A stretch of 64,000 nucleotides of DNA from Hwangdonia seohaensis (GTDB lineage: Bacteria > Bacteroidota > Bacteroidia > Flavobacteriales > Flavobacteriaceae): the NCBI RefSeq assembly GCF_031932625.1, contig NZ_JAVSCK010000003.1, positions 744,001 through 808,000 on the forward strand. Direction: 5' to 3'. The notes under the pieces were generated by a model. The model made no database searches. It had not been told where the DNA came from and saw only the letters and a program-made list of their open reading frames with translations. Numbering within the stretch: the stretch's first letter is position 1; each line of letters begins with the position of its first letter. The position numbers and the translations under genes are program-made. Of this stretch, positions 24,446 through 32,714 are shown piece by piece.

Positions 24446-27049
24446 ATGAATAGAATAACCAAAAAACATATTAACGTTTTAATTACATTTTTTATATCCA
24501 TCGTAATGACTAATCTTAATAGCAATGCACAAAGTAAAGTTGAAATAAACTCCGACTGGAAATTTAGACAGACCAATATTGGCGAATGGCTTTCGGCTAC
24601 TGTTCCGGGTACGGTTCACACCGATTTGTTACATAATAAAATTATTGAAGACCCTTATTATCGCACCAATGAAAAGGATTTGCAATGGATTGATAAGGTT
24701 AACTGGGAGTACAAAACCACTTTTAATCTAAACCAATCCGTGTTAAGCAAAGAAAATATAGAAATCATCTTCAATGGTTTGGATACCTATGCCGATGTTT
24801 ACTTAAACGATTCAAAAATTCTATCGGCAGATAATATGTTTAGAACCTGGAAAATCGATGCTAAACCATGGCTTAAAAGCGGTGAAAACGAATTGCATAT
24901 TGTTTTTCAATCGCCAATTAACAAAGGATTGGAACTTTACGAAAAATTCGGATTGCCACTACCGGCCAATAACGATCAATCTGAAAATGGAGGATTAGGT
25001 GAAAACAGAGTGAGTGTGCACACCAGAAAAGCGGGCTATCACTACGGTTGGGATTGGGGCCCACGATTTGCCACTTCTGGGATATGGAGACCCATTGAAA
25101 TCAATGCGTGGAACACCGCGCAAATAGATAATAGTTATATCGTAACACAAAACATAAAAAACAATACTGCTCAAATAGCAGCAACGGCAACCATCAATTC
25201 ATCAACCGGTGGTAATTACAAACTAATCACAAAATTAGATGGTAAAAAAGTAGCTGAAAATAGCGCTTTACTTGATAAGGGCATACAAGAAATAAAATCC
25301 AATTTCAAGATTAAAAACCCAAAATTATGGTGGCCAGTGGGCTTGGGCGATGCACATTTATATACCGTAACGCAAGAACTCTATTTAAACAACACCTTAA
25401 TTGATACAAAAGAAACCAAAACTGGAGTTAGAACCGCTAAACTAATTCAAAAAGAAGATGCCGATAAAAGCGGACGAAGTTTCTATTTTGAAGTGAATGG
25501 CATTCCTGTTTTTGGTAAAGGCGCCAATTATATTCCAAACGATCTTTTCTTGCCAAGGGTAACTTTAGAAGATTACAAAACCGTTATAAATTCGGCAGTT
25601 GAAGCCAATATGAATATGCTTCGCATTTGGGGCGGTGGTATTTATGAAAACGATGAGTTTTATGAATTATGTGATGAAAAAGGCATTATGGTTTGGCAAG
25701 ATTTTATGTTTGCATGCAGCATGTATCCCGATACGCCAGAACTGCAGGAAAGCATAAAGCAAGAAGCCATTGATAATGTACAGCGATTAAGAAATCACCC
25801 GTCCATTGTTTTGTGGTGTGGTAATAATGAAATTGAAGTGGCTTGGTCTGAATACGACCATTCCCGTGGTTGGGGCGGTTGGCGAAAATCGTACCCAAGA
25901 GCACAACAAAACAAGATTTGGGCTGCTTACGAAACCATTTTTCACGATATTCTTCCAAAAGTCGTTGCTTCTGAAACTGAAGCCATAGATTATTGGAAGT
26001 CATCGCCTTCGGCAGGCCCGGAACAGGTGGCGACTTATAATACAACTTCCGGAGACATTCATTATTGGGGCGTTTGGCATGGGCTGCATCCTTTTTCCGA
26101 TTTCAATAACCACGTAGGGCGCTTTATGAGCGAGTACGGATTTCAGTCGTTTCCTGAATTTTCAACGGTAAAAAAATATACCATTCCTTCAGATTGGGAC
26201 ATCGAATCGGAAGTTATGGCAGCACATCAGCGTAGTGGTATTGGCAATTTACGCATTAAGCAATATATGGAAAGCCATTACAAAACACCAAAAGATTTTG
26301 AGTCCTTTTTATATGTAAGTCAGCTGTTACAGGCTAAAGCCATAAAGGAAGCCCTTGAAGTCCACAGAAGGCGCATGCCATACTGTATGGGGTCTTTATA
26401 TTGGCAGTTAAACGATTGTTGGCCGGTAGCGAGTTGGTCGAGTATGGATTACTATAAAAATTGGAAAGCGCAACAATATATGGCGAAAAAAGCTTTTGAA
26501 CCCATTCACGTTTCTCCAAAAATATCCGATAGTAAAGTGGAATTTTATGTGGTATCCGATAAGTTAAAAAGCCAAAAAGCCGTATTGAAAATAACTGCAA
26601 TGGATTTTAATGGAAACATTATAAGTTCAACAAAAAATAATATTAACATTCAGCCCAATACCAGTACTATGTATCACACCGCTGAAATGGCCTCATTGAT
26701 AAATGAATACGAAAAGCAAGACCTTGTGGTGCTTTCTGAAGTAATAATTAAAAATAAAATAGTGTCGGAAAACATCACCTATTTTGCCGAACCTAAAGAT
26801 TTAAAACTTTTAAAACCGGAAATAATTAAAACATTCAGTATTTCTAAAGACGGAAAAACACATCTTACTTTGAGTTCGAAAACATTGGTGAAAGATGTCT
26901 TTATAACGGTAAGTGGCACGTCTTTAAAGTTATCGGATAATTATTTCGACCTCATACCAAATACTAAAAAAGAAATAGAAATTGGAAACCAATCGATAGA
27001 TATAACTGCCGTGGAGATTACAACATTGTTCGATTCCTATAGCAATTAG
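24446..27049 (+). CDS. GH2 beta-mannosidase
   Basis: An 867-residue secreted enzyme with signal peptide ending NSNAQ. The sandwich domain starts WKFRQTNIGEWLSATVPGTVHTDL, and AGYHYGWDWGPRFATSG is characteristic of GH2 beta-mannosidases rather than galactosidases. The acid/base is Glu462 in WCGNNEIEVAW and the nucleophile is Glu563 in MSEYGFQSF. It removes non-reducing beta-mannose with retention. In a locus with an endoglycoceramidase-like enzyme, Man-beta-1,4-Glc-ceramide cores of protostome glycolipids are one suggestive substrate, and N-glycan core mannose another. It is full length and is followed 15 bases later by the GH5 gene. Confidence 0.92.
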   Translation: MNRITKKHINVLITFFISIVMTNLNSNAQSKVEINSDWKFRQTNIGEWLSATVPGTVHTDLLHNKIIEDPYYRTNEKDLQWIDKVNWEYKTTFNLNQSVLSKENIEIIFNGLDTYADVYLNDSKILSADNMFRTWKIDAKPWLKSGENELHIVFQSPINKGLELYEKFGLPLPANNDQSENGGLGENRVSVHTRKAGYHYGWDWGPRFATSGIWRPIEINAWNTAQIDNSYIVTQNIKNNTAQIAATATINSSTGGNYKLITKLDGKKVAENSALLDKGIQEIKSNFKIKNPKLWWPVGLGDAHLYTVTQELYLNNTLIDTKETKTGVRTAKLIQKEDADKSGRSFYFEVNGIPVFGKGANYIPNDLFLPRVTLEDYKTVINSAVEANMNMLRIWGGGIYENDEFYELCDEKGIMVWQDFMFACSMYPDTPELQESIKQEAIDNVQRLRNHPSIVLWCGNNEIEVAWSEYDHSRGWGGWRKSYPRAQQNKIWAAYETIFHDILPKVVASETEAIDYWKSSPSAGPEQVATYNTTSGDIHYWGVWHGLHPFSDFNNHVGRFMSEYGFQSFPEFSTVKKYTIPSDWDIESEVMAAHQRSGIGNLRIKQYMESHYKTPKDFESFLYVSQLLQAKAIKEALEVHRRRMPYCMGSLYWQLNDCWPVASWSSMDYYKNWKAQQYMAKKAFEPIHVSPKISDSKVEFYVVSDKLKSQKAVLKITAMDFNGNIISSTKNNINIQPNTSTMYHTAEMASLINEYEKQDLVVLSEVIIKNKIVSENITYFAEPKDLKLLKPEIIKTFSISKDGKTHLTLSSKTLVKDVFITVSGTSLKLSDNYFDLIPNTKKEIEIGNQSIDITAVEITTLFDSYSN

Positions 27050-27064
27050 AAAAATAAATTAAAT

Positions 27065-28663
27065 ATGAAGATGAAAAAAATCATGCTTTTCAGGTATGTG
27101 TTTATAACTATTTTAACCATGGGTTTATTTGTGTCTTGTGAAGAAAACGCAACACCCAAAAACATATTACCAGAAACCATAACCATTAAAGGCGATAAGT
27201 TTGTTGATGAAGGGGGAAGAGAAATTATTCTTAATGGAATAAACATCGTCAGTAAGAATAAGGAAGAAGGCTATATTTTTCAAAGTGGTCCGGAGTTGTA
27301 TGAAAACTTAAAGAAATGGGGTGTTAATTGCATTCGGTTCATCATAATTTGGGATGGCTTAGAGCCCGAACCCGGTGTTTACAACGAAGCCTATCTAAAA
27401 GAAATTGATAAACGGATCCAATGGGCAGAACAAAACAATATTTTTGTGGTGCTGGATATGCACCAAGATCTTTTCAGTGTAAAATATAGCGATGGCGCTC
27501 CGGAATGGGCCACTTTAGATGAAGGCAAACCACATACGGAAGGTGCCATTTGGAGCGATGCCTATATGCTAAGTGAAGCCGTTCAAACCGCATTTGATAA
27601 TTTTTGGCAAAACAAACCAGCCTCAGACGGTATTGGAATTCAAGACCGTTATGCCGCCCTTTGGCAGCACATTGCCAAACGGTATGCCGATAACAGCACG
27701 GTAATTGGTTACGACATTATGAATGAGCCTTTTCCGGGTTCATCCGGAGTGCAATCTACTATGGTTTTGCTTTCGGCCTACGGGCAACTGCACTATAAAT
27801 TAACAGGTGAAGTACTCACCGAAAAGCAATTGGGAGACATGTGGAGCGATGAAAAAGGTAGAATGGAGGCTTTAAAAATCCTATCGAACAGGGAAAATTA
27901 TCATTTTGTGTTTAGCCAATTGTTTGAGCTTAACCGACAATTTGAGGTTAATCACTTGCAGAACATGTATCAAAAGGTAAGTGCGGCAATACGGGAAGTC
28001 GATACAAAACACATCCTGTTTTTAGAGCACAGTTACTATAGCAATACAGGTGTGGCAAGTAGTATTGAAAGAACAACCTTGGCTGATGGCGAGCCCGATC
28101 CCTTGGTGGCGTATGCGCCACATGGTTATGATTTGGTAACCGATACCGATGCCGTGGCAAACGCCTCTAACGAGCGGGTGGCTTATATTTACGATCAAAT
28201 AAAAAGTAAGGGTGAACAACTGAAAATGCCCGTGTGGCTTGGTGAGTGGGGCGCGTTTTACGGCAATTCGGAAAGTGTGATTCCTGCGGCAAAAAACGCC
28301 ATTTCGCTTATTGAAAAGCACCTTTTTGGAAATGCGTATTGGTCCTATGACCCCGGAACTGGAAATTTGCGATATTTTAATGAGGTTTTGGTGCGATCTT
28401 ATCCGGTTGCCGTTAACGGTACATTACTTAATTATAAAAACAATTTCGATGAAAAATCCTTTGAAATGCATTGGGAAGAAGATGTAAACAATCAAAATTC
28501 CACAATAATTTTTGTGCCCCAGCTTTCAAAATTATCGCAAACATCAAAAGAGCAAATTCCAAATTTGGATATAAAAACAATACCTAATGGCGATTCGGGA
28601 TGGCTTCTCGTTCCGCCATTGGAAAACCCTTCACAACGAACCATCAATATTCAGTTTGATTGA
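27065..28663 (+). CDS. GH5 endoglycoceramidase-like lipoprotein
   Basis: A 532-residue lipoprotein with lipobox LFVSC (Cys25). The GH5 barrel contains VVLDMHQDLFSVKYSDGAP, YDIMNEPFPG (acid/base Glu221) and WLGEWGAFYG (nucleophile Glu394). The C-terminal block LVRSYPVAVNGT is close to the RPYPRAVAGT-type segment of Rhodococcus endoglycoceramidases, and the DMHQD block is also typical of that clade. Such enzymes cut the glycan-ceramide bond of glycosphingolipids. It could instead cleave other beta-glucosides or beta-galactosides with large aglycones. It ends the operon and is followed by a bidirectional terminator. Confidence 0.82.
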   Translation: MKMKKIMLFRYVFITILTMGLFVSCEENATPKNILPETITIKGDKFVDEGGREIILNGINIVSKNKEEGYIFQSGPELYENLKKWGVNCIRFIIIWDGLEPEPGVYNEAYLKEIDKRIQWAEQNNIFVVLDMHQDLFSVKYSDGAPEWATLDEGKPHTEGAIWSDAYMLSEAVQTAFDNFWQNKPASDGIGIQDRYAALWQHIAKRYADNSTVIGYDIMNEPFPGSSGVQSTMVLLSAYGQLHYKLTGEVLTEKQLGDMWSDEKGRMEALKILSNRENYHFVFSQLFELNRQFEVNHLQNMYQKVSAAIREVDTKHILFLEHSYYSNTGVASSIERTTLADGEPDPLVAYAPHGYDLVTDTDAVANASNERVAYIYDQIKSKGEQLKMPVWLGEWGAFYGNSESVIPAAKNAISLIEKHLFGNAYWSYDPGTGNLRYFNEVLVRSYPVAVNGTLLNYKNNFDEKSFEMHWEEDVNNQNSTIIFVPQLSKLSQTSKEQIPNLDIKTIPNGDSGWLLVPPLENPSQRTINIQFD

Positions 28664-28748
28664 TGTAGCGTAACTAGATTAACTTTTGCTATTACGGGTT
28701 AAACGAATTTATGCTTTTCTAAAAAGTCAAAAAAAGCTGCTAAATAAA

Positions 28749-28778
28749 AAAGCCATTTTGCAATTGCAAAATGGCTTT
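28749..28778. terminator. Bidirectional terminator between GH5 and yceI genes
   Basis: A perfect 30-base palindrome, centred on CAATTG, has arms AAAGCCATTTTG and CAAAATGGCTTT, with A and T runs outside. It lies between convergent genes and can serve both. Confidence 0.85.
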
Positions 28779-28799
28779 AAAATAAAAACTATTTTTAGT

Positions 28800-29456
28800 T
28801 TAAGACTTTGTAGCCTTAACTGTAATTTTTAATTCAATATCATCATTGATAAATTTATCGCCTAAATCGTCAAAAAATGATTTTGAGCCATATTTTACAT
28901 TCCATTTAGAACGATCAATGGTAAAGGTTTCACTCGTTAAAGTTACCGCACCATCAGTGTTTGTAACCGTTACAGGAAATGTAACATTGTTTTTGGTGTC
29001 TTTAAGGGTTAAGTTTCCAGATAACATTGTTTTTCCTTCAACTTCATTTAAACCTGTAATTTCAAAAGCGGCGCTCGGGTGTTTTTCAACATGAAAAAAA
29101 TCATCACTTTTTAGATGGCCGGTAAGTTTTCCGTGGTTCTTATCATCTTTCGGCATATCCAAAACTTCAATAGAGTTCATATCGATTAAAAACGTTCCGC
29201 TGTTAATTTGTCCGTCTTTTAGGTTAAGCACACCGTTTTCTATACTTATAGTTCCGAAGTGTGTTCCTGTTGGCTTAAATCCTTTCCACTCAATTGTAGA
29301 TTCAGAAACGTTAGCCGTATATTTTTCAGCTGTAGCTTCGGTTGTTGCTACGGCTTCGGCTTCTTTTGTGTCGGCCTCTTTGGCTTTGTTTTTACAACTA
29401 TTTAAACTTACAACCAATGTTGCGATAGTAAATATTGCAGCAATACTTTTTTTCAT
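28800..29456 (-). CDS. YceI-family lipoprotein
   Basis: A 218-residue lipoprotein with lipobox SLNSC (Cys21) and an Ala/Glu/Thr-rich linker to about residue 45. The YceI lipocalin-like domain follows: STIEWKGFKPTGTHFGTI, IDMNSIEVLDM, HLKSDDFFHVEKHPSAAFEI and FTIDRSKWNVKYGS. YceI proteins bind isoprenoid-like lipids in the periplasm; their function in Bacteroidota is unsettled. It is monocistronic, converges on the GH5 gene and is divergent from grpE. Confidence 0.9.
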   Translation of the reverse strand: MKKSIAAIFTIATLVVSLNSCKNKAKEADTKEAEAVATTEATAEKYTANVSESTIEWKGFKPTGTHFGTISIENGVLNLKDGQINSGTFLIDMNSIEVLDMPKDDKNHGKLTGHLKSDDFFHVEKHPSAAFEITGLNEVEGKTMLSGNLTLKDTKNNVTFPVTVTNTDGAVTLTSETFTIDRSKWNVKYGSKSFFDDLGDKFINDDIELKITVKATKS

Positions 29457-29544
29457 GTTATTTCGATTTTAGTGTTAATTTGCGAAATTAATCAAATTAT
29501 TGCTCTTTTTTGTGAAAAAAATATTAAAATATTTTAATGACATT

Positions 29545-29576
29545 TTGACATTTTCACAATAATGGCAGTACTTTTG
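29545..29576 (+). promoter_or_regulatory. grpE promoter
   Basis: TTG (29545-29547) and TACTTTTG (29569-29576) are separated by 21 bases and match the Bacteroidota promoter consensus fully. A direct repeat TGACATTTTGACATTTT overlaps the -33 region and could be a regulator site for this chaperone operon. Confidence 0.7.
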
Positions 29577-29613
29577 CCAACTCAAATTAGCATGTACATA
29601 AATTTTAAATACA

Positions 29614-30159
29614 ATGTCGAAAAAAGATAAGAAAAATATAGAAAGCGAACAAACAGAAAACGTACATACCGAAACTGTTGATGTAGAAGAAACGATTGAA
29701 GAACAAACTGTTGAAGAAAAACTTCAAGACGAAATAAAACAAGAAAAAGATAAGTTTTTGCGCTTATTCGCGGAATTTGAAAACTACAAAAGAAGAACCT
29801 CTAAAGAGCGTATTGACTTGTTTTCAACAGCCAGCGAAGATGTGATGCTAAGCTTATTGCCGATACTTGATGATTTTGAGCGCGCTTTAACGCACATTGA
29901 GGAGGATAAAGAAGCTGAAGAACTGCGCAAGGGCGTATTGTTAATATACCAAAAACTGGTGAACACATTAGAGCAAAAAGGCCTAAAGGCTATGGTGATT
30001 AAAAAAGGTGACGATTTTAATGCCGACAATCATGAAGCCATTACGCAAATAGCAGCACCAACCAACGATTTAAAAGGAAAAATTATTGATGTTGTTGAGA
30101 AAGGCTATAAACTGGGAGAAAAAATAATTCGTTTTCCTAAAGTTGTAATTGGGCAATAA
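29614..30159 (+). CDS. grpE: GrpE nucleotide exchange factor
   Basis: A 181-residue protein with an acidic N-terminal tail (about residues 1-45) and a long helix beginning DKFLRLFAEFENYKRRTSKER, the GrpE dimer helix. The C-terminal beta-wing includes GDDFNADNHEAIT and KGYKLGEKIIRFPKVVIGQ. It releases ADP from DnaK. dnaJ follows after 52 bases; dnaK is not in the window, which is common in this group. Confidence 0.97.
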   Translation: MSKKDKKNIESEQTENVHTETVDVEETIEEQTVEEKLQDEIKQEKDKFLRLFAEFENYKRRTSKERIDLFSTASEDVMLSLLPILDDFERALTHIEEDKEAEELRKGVLLIYQKLVNTLEQKGLKAMVIKKGDDFNADNHEAITQIAAPTNDLKGKIIDVVEKGYKLGEKIIRFPKVVIGQ

Positions 30160-30211
30160 ATAATATTAATTTAAAAAAGTTTTTTCTTTAAGAAAGAATT
30201 TAAAAAAAAAT

Positions 30212-31330
30212 ATGGCTAAAAGAGACTATTACGAAATATTAGGAGTTAGCAAAAGCGCAAGTACTGCCGAAATTAAAAAGGCATACCGTAAAAAAGCGAT
30301 AGAATTTCACCCCGATAAAAATCCAGATGATAAAGGAGCCGAGGCAAAATTTAAAGAAGCAGCCGAAGCTTACGAGGTATTAAGTAACGCCGATAAAAAA
30401 GCACGTTACGACCAATTTGGGCATCAGGCCTTCGAGAATGGCGGTGGCGGATTTAACGGCGGCGGCATGAATATGGAAGATATATTCAGTCAGTTTGGTG
30501 ATATATTCGGCGGTGGTTTTGGCGGCGGATTTTCCGGTTTTGGCGGTGGCGGTGGCCAGCGTAGGGTAAAAGGCAGCAACCTTCGTATTCGTGTAAAACT
30601 AACACTTGAGGAAATTGCCAACGGCGTTGAGAAAAAAATAAAGGTTAAACGTAAAGTACAAGCTCCGGGAACCACTTATAAAACCTGTCCTACCTGTAAT
30701 GGTAGCGGGCAAGTTACCCGTATTACAAACACCATTTTAGGGCGTATGCAAACCTCTGCACCGTGTAATGTTTGTGGTGGTGCAGGACAAACTTTGGATA
30801 AAAAACCTGCCGATGCCGATGCACAAGGCTTAAAGGTTGCCGAAGAAACCGTATCAATAAAAATACCCGCTGGTGTTGTAGATGGCATGCAGCTTAAAGT
30901 ATCCGGAAAAGGAAACGATGCACCAGGAAATGGAATTTCTGGCGATTTATTGGTGGCCATCGAAGAGGAAAACCACGCTACTTTACAACGCGAAGGCGAT
31001 AACTTGCATTACGATTTATATGTGAGTTATCCGGATGCCGTATTAGGCACTTCAAAAGAAATTGATACCGTTACCGGAAAAGTGCGCATTAAGGTTGAAG
31101 CTGGTGTGCAATCGGGTAAAATTTTACGCTTACGCGGAAAAGGTATCCCAAGTATTAATGGTTACGGCAAAGGCGATCTCTTGGTACATGTAAACGTTTG
31201 GACCCCTAAAACATTAAACAAACAGCAAAAAGAATTTTTTGAAAGCATGAGAGATGACGAGCATTTTTCACCTAAACCAGAAAGTTCGGATAAATCATTT
31301 TTTGAAAAGGTAAAAGATATGTTTTCCTAG
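30212..31330 (+). CDS. dnaJ: DnaJ chaperone with two-motif zinc domain
   Basis: A 372-residue type I-like DnaJ. The J-domain is at residues 1-70 with HPD at 33-35, followed by a Gly/Phe-rich linker (about 76-120). The zinc region holds only two CxxCxGxG motifs (CPTCNGSG and CNVCGGAG) instead of four, so just one zinc site can form. The C-terminal substrate domains are complete, including GKVRIKVEAGVQSGKILRLRG. The shortened zinc region is shared, to my knowledge, by flavobacterial DnaJ proteins, so it is a lineage trait and not damage. It is co-transcribed with grpE. Confidence 0.96.
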   Translation: MAKRDYYEILGVSKSASTAEIKKAYRKKAIEFHPDKNPDDKGAEAKFKEAAEAYEVLSNADKKARYDQFGHQAFENGGGGFNGGGMNMEDIFSQFGDIFGGGFGGGFSGFGGGGGQRRVKGSNLRIRVKLTLEEIANGVEKKIKVKRKVQAPGTTYKTCPTCNGSGQVTRITNTILGRMQTSAPCNVCGGAGQTLDKKPADADAQGLKVAEETVSIKIPAGVVDGMQLKVSGKGNDAPGNGISGDLLVAIEEENHATLQREGDNLHYDLYVSYPDAVLGTSKEIDTVTGKVRIKVEAGVQSGKILRLRGKGIPSINGYGKGDLLVHVNVWTPKTLNKQQKEFFESMRDDEHFSPKPESSDKSFFEKVKDMFS

Positions 31331-31397
31331 TTATTGGAAAATATAAAGTTCTCTTGTAGTTTTAGCTTTAATTGCAAAAAAAAACCTATATTTGAAC

Positions 31398-31432
31398 TAT
31401 CACTAATTAATTTTAGTGATAATTTTTCTTTT
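31398..31432 (+). terminator. AT-rich hairpin with T tract, first after dnaJ
   Basis: TATCACTAA (31398-31406) and TTAGTGATAA (31413-31422) pair across a 6-base loop, followed by TTTTTCTTTTT. It is weak in GC and may be an attenuator, a terminator or part of a small RNA starting near the TATATTTG box. Confidence 0.4.
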
Positions 31433-31448
31433 TCATAGCAATTTTTTT

Positions 31449-31479
31449 CCCATCCTTAATTTTTTTAAGGGTGGGTTTT
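31449..31479 (+). terminator. Intrinsic terminator downstream of dnaJ
   Basis: CCCATCCTTAA (31449-31459) pairs with TTAAGGGTGGG (31465-31475), with one G-T pair, and is followed by TTTTG TTTTT. Confidence 0.7.
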
Positions 31480-31676
31480 GTTTTTAGTGAGGTTCCGTAT
31501 TTTAAAATCGCAAAGCGATGAATAAAATATAGTAAACCGAACTAATCCTGATGCATATCGGGATCTCATGATCCATTTTTTTCACCCGATTTAAAAAAGT
31601 TTAACCATCTTCTCTCAGTTACTCTGTAACATTTAATATATTTACCAGACTTATTTTAAACACTAAAAATTTTTAA

Positions 31677-32603
31677 ATGAATAATCTGTTAGTGGCTCAT
31701 TCGGTCTCTAAGAATTTTGGCGATTTTAAAGCTTTAAACAACGTTTCCATTGAAGTACCCAAAGGCAGTATTTTTGGTTTGCTGGGGCCAAATGGCGCGG
31801 GAAAAACAACGCTCATCCGAATTATAAACCAAATAACCATGCCAGATACCGGTACGGTACATTTAGATGGCGAATTGCTAAATCAACAGCATATAAGGGA
31901 TATAGGCTATTTGCCGGAAGAGCGCGGTTTGTACAAATCGATGAAAGTAGGCGAGCAGGCCCTGTATTTGGCACAATTAAAAGGCTTGAGTAAAGCCGAG
32001 GCTAAAACCCGATTAAAATATTGGTTTGAACGTTTGGAAATTGGTGATTGGTGGAATAAAAAAATCCAAGAACTATCAAAAGGCATGGCGCAAAAAATAC
32101 AGTTTGTGATAACCGTTTTGCACGAACCGAAACTGTTGATTTTCGATGAACCCTTTTCGGGCTTCGACCCCATAAACGCCAACTTAATTAAAGACGAAAT
32201 TTTGCGCTTACGCGAAAATGGTGCCACCATTATTTTTTCAACACACCGTATGGAATCTGTTGAGGAGTTGTGCGATGATATTGCACTGTTGCATCAGTCA
32301 AATAAAATATTGGATGGTAAATTGATTGATGTTAAGCGTCAATACAAAACCAACACCTACGAGGTTGGTGTTAAAACCGCAGACAACAGCAGTTTACAAC
32401 AAGAATTATCCGAAAAATTCAGGGTTTCAAAAGCTAATTTTAAAACTTTGGATGATGAGCTGAAACTGAATGTTAAGCTTAACAACGGCGAAAAACCAAA
32501 CGATTTTTTATCCTATTTAACCACAAAGGGAGAAGTGTCCCATTTTGTTGAATTAATCCCAAGTGTTAACGATATATTTATTCAAACCGTACAGAATAAT
32601 TAA
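31677..32603 (+). CDS. ABC transporter ATPase, NatA-like
   Basis: A 308-residue ATP-binding subunit: Walker A GPNGAGKTT (residues 37-45), signature LSKGMAQ, Walker B LLIFDEPFSGFDP and the switch His in FSTHRM. The C-terminal DUF4162 extension (about 215-308) is usual for NatA/YhaQ-type exporters. It pairs with the permease encoded 111 bases downstream. Substrate unknown; relatives export sodium, antibiotics or peptides. Confidence 0.93.
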   Translation: MNNLLVAHSVSKNFGDFKALNNVSIEVPKGSIFGLLGPNGAGKTTLIRIINQITMPDTGTVHLDGELLNQQHIRDIGYLPEERGLYKSMKVGEQALYLAQLKGLSKAEAKTRLKYWFERLEIGDWWNKKIQELSKGMAQKIQFVITVLHEPKLLIFDEPFSGFDPINANLIKDEILRLRENGATIIFSTHRMESVEELCDDIALLHQSNKILDGKLIDVKRQYKTNTYEVGVKTADNSSLQQELSEKFRVSKANFKTLDDELKLNVKLNNGEKPNDFLSYLTTKGEVSHFVELIPSVNDIFIQTVQNN

Positions 32604-32654
32604 TCGAAAAAGAATGCTTTGGGATTTTGTCTCAGAGTTGCCGTTAAAATTTTC

Positions 32655-32674
32655 ATTCCCGAGAAGACGGGAAT
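32655..32674. repeat. Small palindromic intergenic repeat
   Basis: ATTCCCG and CGGGAAT form a perfect 7-base stem over a 6-base loop (GAGAAGA-type). It resembles the common flavobacterial ATTCCCGC...GCGGGAAT intergenic elements and has no T tract, so it is probably not a terminator. Confidence 0.45.
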
Positions 32675-32714
32675 CTAAAATACAGAATTTTTAGAATTAA
32701 AAATTATTTATTTA

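Larger units (their letters stand above)
8059..28663. other. SusCD-type utilisation locus with endoglycoceramidase-like, GH2, GH95, GH110 enzymes
   Basis: Eleven plus-strand genes and one divergent tetR form a compact block bounded by a 26-base-spaced small membrane gene on the left and a bidirectional terminator on the right. Nearly all products carry signal peptides or lipoboxes. The set combines glycan import (SusC/SusD), exo-glycosidases for alpha-Gal, alpha-Fuc and beta-Man, two phosphoesterases and an endoglycoceramidase-like GH5. Gaps within the enzyme part are 15-60 bases, except 163 bases before the GH2 gene. The block boundaries are clear; substrate assignment to glycosphingolipid-like material is an inference from family specificities. 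Confidence 0.7.
31331..31676. other. 346-base intergenic region with two hairpins and a degenerate repeat
   Basis: It contains a TATATTTG box (31387-31394), two hairpins each followed by T-rich sequence (listed separately), and a short imperfect inverted segment ATCCTGATGCATATCGGGAT at about 31546-31565, resembling the ATCCCGATAGCTATCGGGAT-type palindromes found between flavobacterial genes. No protein-coding potential is seen. Confidence 0.5.

Noticed and set aside
24471..24485. AACGTTTT near the GH2 start as another TetR operator
   Set aside because: Lies inside the coding region, matches only the short core and lacks the TTTATT extension; expected by chance in AT-rich DNA.
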